Positions 32,323 through 41,606 of a DNA stretch of 64,000 nt are shown piece after piece. The notes beneath the pieces are model-generated. The model saw only the letters and a program-made list of their open reading frames with translations, searched no databases and was not told where the DNA came from. Each line of letters begins with the position of its first letter. The first letter of the stretch is position 1. The stretch spans positions 1-64,000 of the forward strand of contig JAEWHP010000035.1 of assembly GCA_023387735.1 (NCBI GenBank), in the 5' to 3' direction. A program made the translations under genes and the position numbers. This DNA comes from Pseudomonadota bacterium (lineage in GTDB: Bacteria; Pseudomonadota; Alphaproteobacteria; Rhizobiales; Xanthobacteraceae).

Positions 32323-33456
32323 CTATTGCCTCGATTTGTCGCTGATCAAGCCGAGCAGGCTGGCGGCCGCGATCATCGTCGCGACGCCGACGAAACTCAC
32401 CACCATCTGCATCGCAAGCCCGTCCGAGATGCTGAACAGCGCCAGGTGGCCGGCGAACGCCAGCAGGACGCCGACGCAGTAGATCGGCAGCGAGTTCTGG
32501 CCGCAGCAGATCGCGCCGCGCATCACCGGCGTCATCAGCCCCCGCCAGTCGCGCGGCACGATCCACGCGACCAGAACGGCCAGCGCCAGGAAGTGCAGCA
32601 ATCGCAGTGGATCGAGGTTAGCCTTGTCCAAAGGGTACAGATTGACCAGCGATTGCGGGATCAGAGCTGCCAGCGGCTCAATGCGCCAGCTCAACGCGAC
32701 GGCCAGGCTGAACAGCAGATACGCCACCGCAAGTCCCAACACCGTGCGCGACGTCAGCCATGGCCGCACCCGCTCCCGATCCAGCATCCACCACGCGCCA
32801 AGCACGACCAGCAGCTGCCAGGCCAGCGGATTGAACGCCCAGTGGCCGCCCGGCCAGCCCGGGACAGCCCAGCCGGACAGTTGCGCCAGCACATAAAGCG
32901 CGAGCGACCCGGCAAGCGTTGCATTCGGAAACTTCAGCAGGAGCCACAGCAACGGCGCGAACAGGAGATGAAGCAGCACGAAGGTCGGCAACACATCGGT
33001 GTTGACCGGGCGATATTGCAGGATCGCCGCGCGCGCGAGAGTCGCGCCCGGATTTTCCAGCAGAACGCGCGTGTTGGTATCGTCCGCAAGCCGCCCGCCG
33101 CCCGAGAGGTAAACCAGGATGGCGCAGGCGACCGTGACCAGCAGAAACGCGACGTAGATGTCCCAGCCTCGTCGCAGCGTCCGCCGGATCACGGCGCTCC
33201 AGCCTTCGCTGCGCCGTGCCTTGCCATAGGCCAGCGCGCAGGTGACGCCGGAGACGAACATGAATATCTCGGCGGCATCGGCGAAGCCGTAGTGCCGCAG
33301 CGTCAGCCAGCCTCCGATATTGTTGGGGACGTGGTCGAGAAAAATCCACCACAGCGCGATGCCCCGGCAGGCGTCTATTCGCAGGTCGCGGGCGTGGCCT
33401 TTCAGCTCGGGCAGCTCGCCGACCATTAACCTGGAAGTGGCGGTTCGATCGTGCAT
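32323..33456 (-). CDS. OpgC-domain membrane acyltransferase
   Basis: 377-residue polytopic inner-membrane protein with about 10 hydrophobic segments, matching the OpgC family. OpgC adds succinyl groups to osmoregulated periplasmic glucans; rhizobial relatives decorate cyclic beta-glucans. The N-terminal signature is LRIDACRGIALWWIFLDHVP, with GFADAAEIFMFVSGVTCALAYG as the second family block. Start ATG 33456 (MHDRTATSRL) is chosen at the beginning of homology; the frame is open to 33666. No glucan synthase gene is adjacent in this window. Confidence 0.9.
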   Translation of the reverse strand: MHDRTATSRLMVGELPELKGHARDLRIDACRGIALWWIFLDHVPNNIGGWLTLRHYGFADAAEIFMFVSGVTCALAYGKARRSEGWSAVIRRTLRRGWDIYVAFLLVTVACAILVYLSGGGRLADDTNTRVLLENPGATLARAAILQYRPVNTDVLPTFVLLHLLFAPLLWLLLKFPNATLAGSLALYVLAQLSGWAVPGWPGGHWAFNPLAWQLLVVLGAWWMLDRERVRPWLTSRTVLGLAVAYLLFSLAVALSWRIEPLAALIPQSLVNLYPLDKANLDPLRLLHFLALAVLVAWIVPRDWRGLMTPVMRGAICCGQNSLPIYCVGVLLAFAGHLALFSISDGLAMQMVVSFVGVATMIAAASLLGLISDKSRQ

Positions 33457-34021
33457 CTGGGTTATCCCACGCCGGCAAGCTGGACCTGCCGCACAGACCC
33501 TGCTGTGAGCTGCTTCACCCATCGATGACTTATTTTTGCGGCTCCACACGCGACGAATCTGCGCGCCAGCGTTGAGCTTCTTCAGCGTAACTAATGCTGA
33601 GTTGAGTTGTGAATTTGTATGTTGGTTGGCAGTTGCACCGAAACGAAATGCACTTGCCAACTGCACGAAAGTTGCTGTGAGAAATTGACTTCATCAGACG
33701 ACAGATGGCGTGCACGCCGATGCAATTGGCATCGCTTGTCCTCGCGGAAAGCTCGAGGTCTGTATCGATGACTCGACTACGGTGTCGATATCGTACGAGA
33801 CGAGTTGTCTTTGCGCGCTCTTCCGCGCGGCGCGCAATCGATGTAGGCTGACTGACAGGCCGCCAGCGGGCAGTGCCGAAGGCCCGCGTAAGTATCAGCG
33901 GTATATTACCCACGGCGGGTTCTGCAGATTTCACTCCACGTTTTGGGCCGGCTCGTTTTTTTGGAGCCGGAAGAGAGGCGTCTCGCCTCGTCGATCAAAT
34001 ACGCCCCAACAGGAGGACAGC
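33457..34021. other. Intergenic region of about 565 bp
   Basis: Between the divergent opgC-like and GYD-domain genes. More AT-rich around 33590-33680 than its surroundings. An imperfect inverted repeat lies at 33626-33660 (12-base arms TTGGCAGTTGCA / TGCACTTGCCAA, one mismatch, 11-base loop), possibly an operator or attenuator of the opgC-like gene. No credible coding frame. Confidence 0.5.
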
Positions 34022-34357
34022 ATGCATTTCTGTATGACCGGACAATACACGCCGAAGGCTCTTAACGCCATTCTCGAGAACCCGAAGACCAATCGCCATG
34101 AGGCGGCGAAAAAACTGATCGAGGCCGCTGGCGGCACACTGGTGTCGATGTACAGCACCGCAGCCGACGGCCCCGGTGTACTCGTCATCTTCGATGTCCC
34201 CGACCCCAGTGCCGCCCCGGCGATTTCCGGCACCGTCGTAGCGTCCGGCGCCATCCACAATGCACACCTCACCCGTTTGTGGACGCAGGATGAAATCACG
34301 CAAGTCAGGCTCAAGGCGGTCCAGCTGCGCAGCGCGTACAAGCCGCCTGGCGCATAG
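34022..34357 (+). CDS. GYD-domain protein
   Basis: 111-residue protein of the GYD (DUF3303-like alpha/beta ferredoxin-fold) family, function unknown. Typical pattern: MHFCMTGQYTPKALNAIL at the N-terminus, then EAAKKLIEAAGGTLVSMY and VLVIFDVPDPSAAPAI, where the lone Cys4 is common in the family. Start ATG 34022 has a strong AGGAGG site upstream. Monocistronic and convergent with the first kup gene. Confidence 0.88.
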   Translation: MHFCMTGQYTPKALNAILENPKTNRHEAAKKLIEAAGGTLVSMYSTAADGPGVLVIFDVPDPSAAPAISGTVVASGAIHNAHLTRLWTQDEITQVRLKAVQLRSAYKPPGA

Positions 34358-34557
34358 TTACGTTCCGGGCAACTCTGTCGATCAAATTCTGACATCGCAG
34401 GGCTTGGCGGCGGTTGAGAACTCCGCCGCCAAGCCTGTGATGATTGCGCGCCATGTACGCGAGCGGTGAAGTTCACGACATTCGACCGCGTGCACCGGCG
34501 CCGGATTCAGTGATGGTGGCTGCGCGAACATTGGCTGACGATCCGATTTATCACACC

Positions 34558-36483
34558 CTAGATCGACACCTGCGTCCCGACCTCGACCACCCTCCCCGTC
34601 GGGATCTGGAAATAATCCGTGGCGTCGTTGGCGGAGCGGCTGAGGCGGATGAAAAGCAGGTCCTGCCAGCGCGGCATGCCCGAATGCGCGGCCGGCTTCA
34701 GCGCGCGGCGGGACAGGAAGAACGACGTCGCCATGATGTCGAACTGCCAGCCGAGCTTGCGGGCCGCCGCCAGCGCCTTGGGCACGTTGGGCGTCTCCAT
34801 GAAGCCGAAGCGCAGCGTCACCCGCGAGAAGGTTTCGCTGAGCTGCTCCATGCGCACCCGTTCCGCCGGATCGATCCGCGGCGTCGGTGCGGATTCGATG
34901 GTGAGAATGACGTTCTTCTCGTGCAGCACCTTGTAGTGCTTCAGGCTGTGCATCAGTGCCGTCGGCGCGCATTCGGGATCGCTGGTCAGAAATACCGCGG
35001 TGCCGGGCACCCGCTGCGGCGGGCGCTTCTCCAGCATCGACACCAGATCGGCCAGCGGGAATTCAAGCTTGCGCGATTTCTCGAACAGCAGCCGGCTGCC
35101 GCGCCGCCATGTGTACATCAGGAGCATCACGATGCCGCCGAGCGCCAGCGGCACCCAGCCGCCCTCGAACACCTTCAGGAGATTGGCCGCGAGGAAGGTG
35201 ATGTCGAGCAACAAGAACGGCGCAATCAATGCAGCGGCCGCAAACGGCGACCATTTCCACACCCGCCAGATCACGAAAAAGCCCATCATGGCCGTGACCA
35301 CCATGGTCCCGGTGACGGAGATGCCGTAGGCGGACGCCAGCGCGCTCGACGAGCGAAACAGAATCACCAGCAGGATCACTGCGAGGAACAGCAGCAGGTT
35401 GATGCGAGGAATGTAGATCTGGCCTGAATGCGCTTCCGAGGTATGGCGAATCTCAAATCGCGGCAGCAGGCCGAGCTGGATAGCCTGGCGCGTCAGCGAG
35501 TACGCACCGGTGATGACGGCCTGGCTCGCGATCACGGTCGCCGCCGTGGCGAGCACGACCATCGGGATCAGCGCCCAGTCCGGGAACATCAGGAAGAACG
35601 GGTTCTCGATTGCCTTGGGGTCTGCGATCAATAGCGCACCCTGCCCCAGGTAATTCAGCGCCAGCGACGGCAGCACGATGGCGAGCCACGCGGACCGGAT
35701 CGGGCGCTTGCCGAAGTGGCCGAGGTCCGCATAGAGCGCTTCCGCGCCGGTTACCGCCAGAAACACCGCGCCGAGCGTCACGAAGCCGACCAGGCCGTGA
35801 TGGAGCATGAAGGAAACGGCGTGGAGCGGGTTGAGCGCCTGCAGCACTTCGGGATGCCGAACGATCTGCGGCACGGCCGCGATCGCGATGACAGCAAACC
35901 ATACGCACATGATCGGCCCGAACAACGCGGCGACCCGGGCGGTGCCGCGGGACTGCACGGCAAACAGCGCCACGAGAATGACGACGGTCAACGGCACGAC
36001 GTAATGCTCGAACGTCACCGTGACGAGCTTGATGCCTTCGATCGCCGACAGCACCGAAAGCGCCGGCGTAATCACCGCGTCGCCGTAAAACAGCGCGCCG
36101 GAGATGATGCCGAGCAGCACGATGGCGCCGCCGCCCTTGCTGACCGCGCGTTGCGCCAGCGCCATCAGCGCCAGCGTTCCGCCCTCGCCATTGTTGTCGG
36201 CGCGCAGCAGGATGACGACGTATTTGAGCGTCACCACGACGATCAGCGCCCACAGGATCAGCGAGAGCACGCCGAGCACCGCCTGCGGTGTCGCAACGGT
36301 CGCAGCGCCGCTGGCGGCAGCCACCGCCTCGCGCAGCGCGTAGAGCGGGCTGGTGCCGATGTCGCCATAGACGACGCCGATGCTGCCGAGCATCAGCGCC
36401 TTGAAGGCAGCCGTGGAGTGGGTTTCGCCATGACCGTTGGCCGCGGGCGTTTCCGCCGCGGTGATCGCAAACTGGACTGACAT
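34558..36483 (-). CDS. kup: Potassium uptake protein Kup (copy 1)
   Basis: 641-residue inner-membrane K+/H+ symporter of the KUP/HAK/KT family with 12 predicted transmembrane helices and a cytosolic C-terminal domain. Family signatures are LGSIGVVYGDIGTSPLYALRE at the start, RADNNGEGGTLALMAL and YFGKRP-like GHFGKRPIRSAW with GALLIADPKAIENPFF. The C-terminal region ends DYFQIPTGRVVEVGTQVSI. Start ATG 36483 with GAGG upstream; the frame continues beyond it without homology. A second kup copy lies 170 bp upstream on the same strand. Confidence 0.93.
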   Translation of the reverse strand: MSVQFAITAAETPAANGHGETHSTAAFKALMLGSIGVVYGDIGTSPLYALREAVAAASGAATVATPQAVLGVLSLILWALIVVVTLKYVVILLRADNNGEGGTLALMALAQRAVSKGGGAIVLLGIISGALFYGDAVITPALSVLSAIEGIKLVTVTFEHYVVPLTVVILVALFAVQSRGTARVAALFGPIMCVWFAVIAIAAVPQIVRHPEVLQALNPLHAVSFMLHHGLVGFVTLGAVFLAVTGAEALYADLGHFGKRPIRSAWLAIVLPSLALNYLGQGALLIADPKAIENPFFLMFPDWALIPMVVLATAATVIASQAVITGAYSLTRQAIQLGLLPRFEIRHTSEAHSGQIYIPRINLLLFLAVILLVILFRSSSALASAYGISVTGTMVVTAMMGFFVIWRVWKWSPFAAAALIAPFLLLDITFLAANLLKVFEGGWVPLALGGIVMLLMYTWRRGSRLLFEKSRKLEFPLADLVSMLEKRPPQRVPGTAVFLTSDPECAPTALMHSLKHYKVLHEKNVILTIESAPTPRIDPAERVRMEQLSETFSRVTLRFGFMETPNVPKALAAARKLGWQFDIMATSFFLSRRALKPAAHSGMPRWQDLLFIRLSRSANDATDYFQIPTGRVVEVGTQVSI

Positions 36484-36652
36484 GGGATGGCGCCTCGGTC
36501 CTTTGCCGCACTGCACAATGCAGGGAGGCGCAGGCGTATACTCCCGGAGTGCATCCACGGGTTAGCCGGAAATCAGGCCTCCGCTATGCGCCGCCGGCAT
36601 GGATGGCGGCAAATCACAACGCCGTATTCTGTAGTAAAATCAAATTGTTACG

Positions 36653-38551
36653 CTAAATGGTAACTTGGGTTCCAACTTCCACCACGCGCCCGGTGGGAAT
36701 CTGGAAGTAGTCGGTGGCATCGTTTGCCGACCGGCTCATCGCGATGAACAGGTGATCCTGCCATAGCGGCATACCCGACTGCGCCGAGGGTTTCAGCGAC
36801 CGCCGCGACACGAAGAACGAGGTCGCCATGATGTCGAACTGCCAGCCGAGCTTTCGCGCGATCACCAGTGCCTTGGGCACATTCGGCGACTCCATGAAGC
36901 CGAATCGCAGCCGCACGGTGGAGAACTTCTCGCTGATGGTTTCCATCTTGACGCGCTCGGCCGGATCGACGCGCGGCGTCTCGGCGGTTTCGATGGTCAG
37001 GATCACATTGTGCTCGTGCAGCACCTTGTTGTGCTTGAGATTGTGCATCAGCGCGGTCGGCACGAAGCTCGGATCGGAGGTCAGGAACACCGCCGTACCC
37101 TTGACGATATGAGGCGGACGCTTCTCCAGGCTCTTGATCAGGTCGGTCAGCGGCACCTCGATACGCCGCGTCTTCGCCACCAGGATCGACGCGCCGCGGC
37201 GCCAGGTCCAGATCATCACCGCCACCACCATGCCGAACAGCAGCGGCAGCCAGGCGCCATCCAGCAGCTTGAGCAGATTGGCGGCAAAGAAGCTCATGTC
37301 GACGATGACGAAAGGCAGGATCACGGCCGCAGCCGTCGCAGCGCGCCAGTTCCACAATTTCCAGATGACGACAAAACCCATGATGCCGTCCACGACCATG
37401 GTCGTGGAAACAGCGATGCCATAGGCCGAAGCGAGGCCGCTCGAGGTGCGGAACAGCAGGACCAGCAGCACGACCCCGACCAGCAGGAGCCGGTTGACGC
37501 GCGGCAGGTAGATCTGGCCGGCGTGGGTTTCGGAGGTGTAGCGCACCTCGAAGCGCGGCAGCAGGCCGAGCTGCACCGCCTGGCGGATCAGCGAATAGGC
37601 GCCGGTGATCACCGCCTGGCTAGCAATGACAGTGGCAGCGGTCGCCAGCACCACCAGCGGCAGCAGCAGCACTTCGGGGGCCAGCTTGTAGAACGGGTTT
37701 TCGATCGCCGTCGGGTCGGACAACACCAGTGCGCCCTGCCCAAAGTAATTGATCAGAAGCGCCGGCAACACGAGATAGAACCATCCGGCCTGGATCGGTT
37801 TGCGGCCGAAATGGCCGAGATCCGCATAGAGCGCCTCGCCGCCGGTCACAGCCAGGAACACCAGCCCCATCGTCACCAGTCCGATGACGCCGTGGGAAAG
37901 CATGAACTGGATCGCATAATAGGGATTGATCGCGTACAGCACCGTGGGATCGTCGCTGATGTGGACAAGGCCCAATATCGCCAGCGTCGCGAACCACACC
38001 ACCATCACCGGCCCGAACAGCGAGGCGACGCGCGCGGTGCCGCTGCTCTGCACCGAGAACAGCACGACAAGAATGAAGATCGTCAGCGGAACGACATAAG
38101 GTGTGAGCGCCGGCGTGACGAGCTTGAGACCCTCGACCGCCGACAACACCGAAATCGCCGGCGTGATCATGGAATCGCCGATGAACATCGAGGCGCCGAC
38201 GACACCGAGCGCCAGCAAGAGCCAGCTTCGACGGCCCAGCGCCCGTTGCCCGAGTGCCATCAGGGATAGCGTGCCGCCCTCGCCGTTGTTGTCGGCGCGC
38301 AACAGCAGCAGCACGTATTTGGCGGTGACGACGATGAAAAGCGACCAGAGGATCAGCGAGAGCACGCCGAGCACGATGATGCGCGATACCGGCTGGCCCT
38401 CCGCGGCGTGGGAGGCGGCCTCGCGAAACGCGTAAAGCGGCGAGGTACCGATATCGCCGAATACGACGCCGATACTACCCAACGTCAGGGCCCAGAAGCC
38501 CGAGGTAGGTTGCCCCTCTTGTGCTTCGGTAGATGTGACGCTGGCGGTCAT
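36653..38551 (-). CDS. kup: Potassium uptake protein Kup (copy 2)
   Basis: 632-residue paralogue of the neighbouring Kup: same 12-helix K+ symporter fold and end (DYFQIPTGRVVEVGTQVTI), with LGSIGVVFGDIGTSPLYAFRE and LRADNNGEGGTLSLMALG. Differences concentrate at the N-terminus and C-terminal domain. Start ATG 38551. The pair is a tandem duplication that has diverged. Both are low-affinity, constitutive-type K+ systems; nothing shows separate regulation except the 170-bp gap before copy 1. Confidence 0.94.
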   Translation of the reverse strand: MTASVTSTEAQEGQPTSGFWALTLGSIGVVFGDIGTSPLYAFREAASHAAEGQPVSRIIVLGVLSLILWSLFIVVTAKYVLLLLRADNNGEGGTLSLMALGQRALGRRSWLLLALGVVGASMFIGDSMITPAISVLSAVEGLKLVTPALTPYVVPLTIFILVVLFSVQSSGTARVASLFGPVMVVWFATLAILGLVHISDDPTVLYAINPYYAIQFMLSHGVIGLVTMGLVFLAVTGGEALYADLGHFGRKPIQAGWFYLVLPALLINYFGQGALVLSDPTAIENPFYKLAPEVLLLPLVVLATAATVIASQAVITGAYSLIRQAVQLGLLPRFEVRYTSETHAGQIYLPRVNRLLLVGVVLLVLLFRTSSGLASAYGIAVSTTMVVDGIMGFVVIWKLWNWRAATAAAVILPFVIVDMSFFAANLLKLLDGAWLPLLFGMVVAVMIWTWRRGASILVAKTRRIEVPLTDLIKSLEKRPPHIVKGTAVFLTSDPSFVPTALMHNLKHNKVLHEHNVILTIETAETPRVDPAERVKMETISEKFSTVRLRFGFMESPNVPKALVIARKLGWQFDIMATSFFVSRRSLKPSAQSGMPLWQDHLFIAMSRSANDATDYFQIPTGRVVEVGTQVTI

Positions 38552-38708
38552 GACGGAGAAGGAACGCTCTCGCGGTAGAATTGATCCGGGCGGCTATCGG
38601 CGCTTCCGCGTCGCGTGTCAATCGAATGTAGAGCTTAGCACCGCAGGCGCGGAGCGACTGGGATAAAGAGGACACAGCAGGTTAGAGGTACTATAGTAGT
38701 CCGATTCG

Positions 38709-39536
38709 TTATGGCTTCAGGTCGGGCGGTAGCGGCGGATTTTCGCGCATCAATGTGATGGTGACGCGACGGTTGGCCGGCAAGGTCGGATCGTCGGGAA
38801 ACAGCGGCTGGCTATCGGCCCGGCCGCCCACCGCGAAGATATGAGACGACGGCAGCCCCTCGCGCTCGAGAATCTGGCGTACCGCGTTGGCACGGTCGGC
38901 GGACAGATCGAACGCGCCGTAGTCGCCGCGTGCCGGCACGAAGCCGGCCGCCGTGTGGCCGACAATATTGACGCGCAGCGGCGTCGCCTTGAGCGGCACC
39001 GCCAGTTTCTGGATCAGGCGCCGGGTCCGGTCATAAGGTACCTTGGAGCCGTCGGCAAACATCGAGCGGCCATCCTGGTCGACGATTTCGAGATTGAGGC
39101 CCTGGCTGGTCTCCTCGAAGATGATGTGCTTGGACATTTCGGTCAGTTCCGGCATGTCCTGCAGCGCCTGGCGCAGCGAGGCCGAGGCGAGCGCGAATTC
39201 CCGGTCGACCTTCAGGCGGGCGCCCATTTCGCGGGTGCGGTCCTTTTCCTCAGGAGTCGGCGTCGCGGAAGATTCCTCCGGCGAAATGTGCTCGACGTTT
39301 TTCATCTTGGGCCGCGTCGGCAGACCGTCGGATTCGACGATGCCGGAGTAACGCACTTCGGTCTGCACGCCGAAAGCGTCACGCATCGAGCCCGCGACGA
39401 TCTTCAGTTTCGCCGAATCCTGCGTGGAGAACGCGACCAGCATCACGAAGAACGCCAGCAACAACGCCATCAGGTCGGCAAACGTCACGAACCAGCCGTG
39501 ACCGCCATGCGCCTCTTCGCGTTTCTTCTTGGCCAT
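38709..39536 (-). CDS. motB: Flagellar motor stator protein MotB
   Basis: 275-residue stator subunit. An N-terminal transmembrane helix FADLMALLLAFFVMLVAFS carries the proton/sodium-binding Asp21. A long linker leads to a C-terminal OmpA-like peptidoglycan-binding domain (NIVGHTAAGFVP ... FDLSADRANAVRQILE ... RRVTITLM). Works with the MotA subunit encoded just upstream (32 bp). Start ATG 39536. No other flagellar genes are in view; Bradyrhizobium carries two flagellar systems, so this may be one of several stator pairs. Confidence 0.93.
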   Translation of the reverse strand: MAKKKREEAHGGHGWFVTFADLMALLLAFFVMLVAFSTQDSAKLKIVAGSMRDAFGVQTEVRYSGIVESDGLPTRPKMKNVEHISPEESSATPTPEEKDRTREMGARLKVDREFALASASLRQALQDMPELTEMSKHIIFEETSQGLNLEIVDQDGRSMFADGSKVPYDRTRRLIQKLAVPLKATPLRVNIVGHTAAGFVPARGDYGAFDLSADRANAVRQILEREGLPSSHIFAVGGRADSQPLFPDDPTLPANRRVTITLMRENPPLPPDLKP

Positions 39537-39568
39537 GTTCTATGTCCGCGCCAGGATGCCGCCGCCGG

Positions 39569-40342
39569 TCAGGCCGGCGCCAGTTCGCCTTCATCGTGGC
39601 GATGTTTTTCGGGCAGGTAGGCCAGCAGCATTTCCCTGACCAGCGCCGGGCTCTTGGAGTCGCGGATCATCAGGATGCCGTCGATGATCAGCGTGCGGTT
39701 GGTCTCCTCGTCGATCAGCTTGCCATGCAGCTTGTCGGCGATCGGCAGACAGATCAGGTTGGCGACGAGCGCGCCGTAGAGCGTCGCCAGCAGCGCCACC
39801 GCCATGAAGGGGCCAAGTTTCGAGGGATCCGACATGTTCGAGAACATCTGCACCATGCCGATCAGGGTGCCGATCATGCCGAACGCCGGCGCGCAGTCGC
39901 CGATCGCGCGATAGATCTTCGAGCCCTCGTTGAGGTGCATCAGGAAATTGTCGCGATCGCGCTCGAGATTGTCGCGGATGAATTCGAGGTCGTAGCCGTC
40001 GGCGACGTAGCGGATTCCCTTGGCGAGGAACGGCTCGTCGATCTCGACTTTTTCCAGGCCGACCGGCCCCTGCTTGCGCGCAATTTCGGCGATGCGCGCC
40101 AGTTCGTCGACCAGGTCGCGCGCGGAAAGCCGGCTCATGGTGAAGGCGAATTTCGCTCCGAGCGGCATGCCGTGCAGGATCGCGCTGAGCGGAAAACGGA
40201 TCAGGGTGGCGGCGAACGAACCGCCGAAAATGATGATGACGGCATGGATGTCGTAGAACATCCTGAGGTCACCACCCATCAGGATCAGCGTCACCAGGAC
40301 GATGCCGCCGGCGATCAAGCCAATGAGCGTGGTGATATCCAT
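39569..40342 (-). CDS. motA: Flagellar motor stator protein MotA (PomA-like)
   Basis: 257-residue membrane stator subunit, four transmembrane segments with a large cytosolic loop between the second and third (TMSRLSARDLVDELARIAEIARK ...). The PomA-like pattern is seen in GGDLRMFYDIHAVIIIFGGSFAATLIRFPL and in PAFGMIGTLIGMVQMF, where the conserved Pro of the torque-generating helix lies. Start ATG 40342. Forms the ion channel with MotB; together they convert ion flow into rotation of the flagellum. Confidence 0.93.
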   Translation of the reverse strand: MDITTLIGLIAGGIVLVTLILMGGDLRMFYDIHAVIIIFGGSFAATLIRFPLSAILHGMPLGAKFAFTMSRLSARDLVDELARIAEIARKQGPVGLEKVEIDEPFLAKGIRYVADGYDLEFIRDNLERDRDNFLMHLNEGSKIYRAIGDCAPAFGMIGTLIGMVQMFSNMSDPSKLGPFMAVALLATLYGALVANLICLPIADKLHGKLIDEETNRTLIIDGILMIRDSKSPALVREMLLAYLPEKHRHDEGELAPA

Positions 40343-40565
40343 TCTGAACTCCGACGCTTACGCGTATTACCGGCCGTCCTGGACGGTCGCGCCTCCCATT
40401 CGGAGCCGCTACACGGACCCTACGACCGCGCAATTAAAGACCCGTAAAGGATAAGCGGACGCGGAGCCGTACAATTCCGGGGAGCACCGGGGTTGCCTGG
40501 GCATCTCCAGTGGCGGGTCAATACTTTGCTAACCACGATGTGCCGGTGACTTCCGACACTCTCGC

Positions 40566-40595
40566 CGTCATTGCGAGCCAAGGCGACCGAAGCAG
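40566..40595. repeat. Partial palindromic repeat, family C
   Basis: The sequence CGTCATTGCGAGCC and following GACCGAAGCAG match the left end of the family C repeat at 28877-28961, but no complementary right half follows; the end of the TctC-like gene begins almost at once. It looks like a truncated copy. Confidence 0.65.
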
Positions 40596-40598
40596 GCC

Positions 40599-41567
40599 CT
40601 ACTGCGCCTGCACGCCAATGCCGGCCGACTTGATGATCGGCCACCATTTGGCGATCTCGGCCTTCTGAAACGCCGCAAGTCCCTCGGGAGTCTGTTGCTC
40701 GCGCGGCGCGACGTCCAGTCCGAGTTCGGTAAAGCGTTTCTGGATCGCCGGATCCGCCAGCGCTTCTACCGTCGCAGCGTTGAGCTTGGCGATGACGTCC
40801 TTTGGCGTTCCCTTCGGCGCAAAGAAGCCGAACCAGCCCGACATATAGAGACCGGGCACGCCGGTCTCATCAGCGGTCGGAATGTCAGGCATCGAGGCCG
40901 AGCGCGCCGGCGACAGATTGGCGAGCGCCTTGATCTTGCCAGCGCGGATCTGCGGCAACGCCACCGCGCCCTGCACCACCAGCAGATCCACCGTACCGGA
41001 AACGAGGTCGGTCATCGCGGGCCCCGCGCCGCGATAGGGAATGAACTGCACCTTCTGCTTGGTCAGGTTCTCGAACATCACGCCGGTGACGTTCGCCGCC
41101 GCGTTCTGGTTGACGAAGTTGATCTTGCCGGGGTTGGCCTTCATCCACGTCACCAGATCGGCGAGCGTGTTGGCCGGCAAGTCGTTCTTGGCGACCATGA
41201 GCTGCGGATTGTTCGAGACCAGCGCGATTGGCTCAAAATCCTTTTCCAGGTCGTAGTCGAGCTTGTAGATGATGCTGCCGACATGGGTGTCCCACTGCCC
41301 GATGTCGAAGGTGTAGCCGTCGGGCGCTGCGCGCGCGACACGCCCGACGGCAATGCTGCCACCGGCGCCGCCGACGTTTTCGATCACGACGGTCTGCCCG
41401 AGCGGAGCGCGCATGCGCTCCGCCAGGATGCGCGCTGCGGCATCGGTCGATCCGCCGGGCGGGAACGGCACGATCAGCGTGATCGGACGCGAGGGAAAGG
41501 TCTGTGCCTGTGCGCCGACAGCGCTGGCCAGGATCAATAGCGATAGCGCAGCCCAAAAGCCTCTCAT
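40599..41567 (-). CDS. TctC-family tripartite tricarboxylate transporter binding protein
   Basis: 322-residue periplasmic binding protein of the Bug/TctC family. Signal peptide MRGFWAALSLLILASAVGAQA before QTFPSRPITLIVPFPPGGSTD, the family hallmark. Also GQTVVIENVGGAGGSIA and the ligand-pocket PYRGAGPAMTDLVSG. Start ATG 41567 with an AGGGGGAAG site; GTG 41570 precedes it by one codon. No TctA/TctB membrane genes accompany it. It follows the RraA-like gene by 39 bp on the same strand, so that gene's product may process its ligand. Confidence 0.92.
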   Translation of the reverse strand: MRGFWAALSLLILASAVGAQAQTFPSRPITLIVPFPPGGSTDAAARILAERMRAPLGQTVVIENVGGAGGSIAVGRVARAAPDGYTFDIGQWDTHVGSIIYKLDYDLEKDFEPIALVSNNPQLMVAKNDLPANTLADLVTWMKANPGKINFVNQNAAANVTGVMFENLTKQKVQFIPYRGAGPAMTDLVSGTVDLLVVQGAVALPQIRAGKIKALANLSPARSASMPDIPTADETGVPGLYMSGWFGFFAPKGTPKDVIAKLNAATVEALADPAIQKRFTELGLDVAPREQQTPEGLAAFQKAEIAKWWPIIKSAGIGVQAQ

Positions 41568-41606
41568 CACGCTTCCCCCTTGTATGTTCAGTATCCCTGA
41601 CTTTTG

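Noticed and set aside
31930..33429. Long plus-strand frame over the OpgC-like gene
   Set aside because: Gln/Arg/His-rich shadow with no domain; OpgC features on the minus strand are clear.
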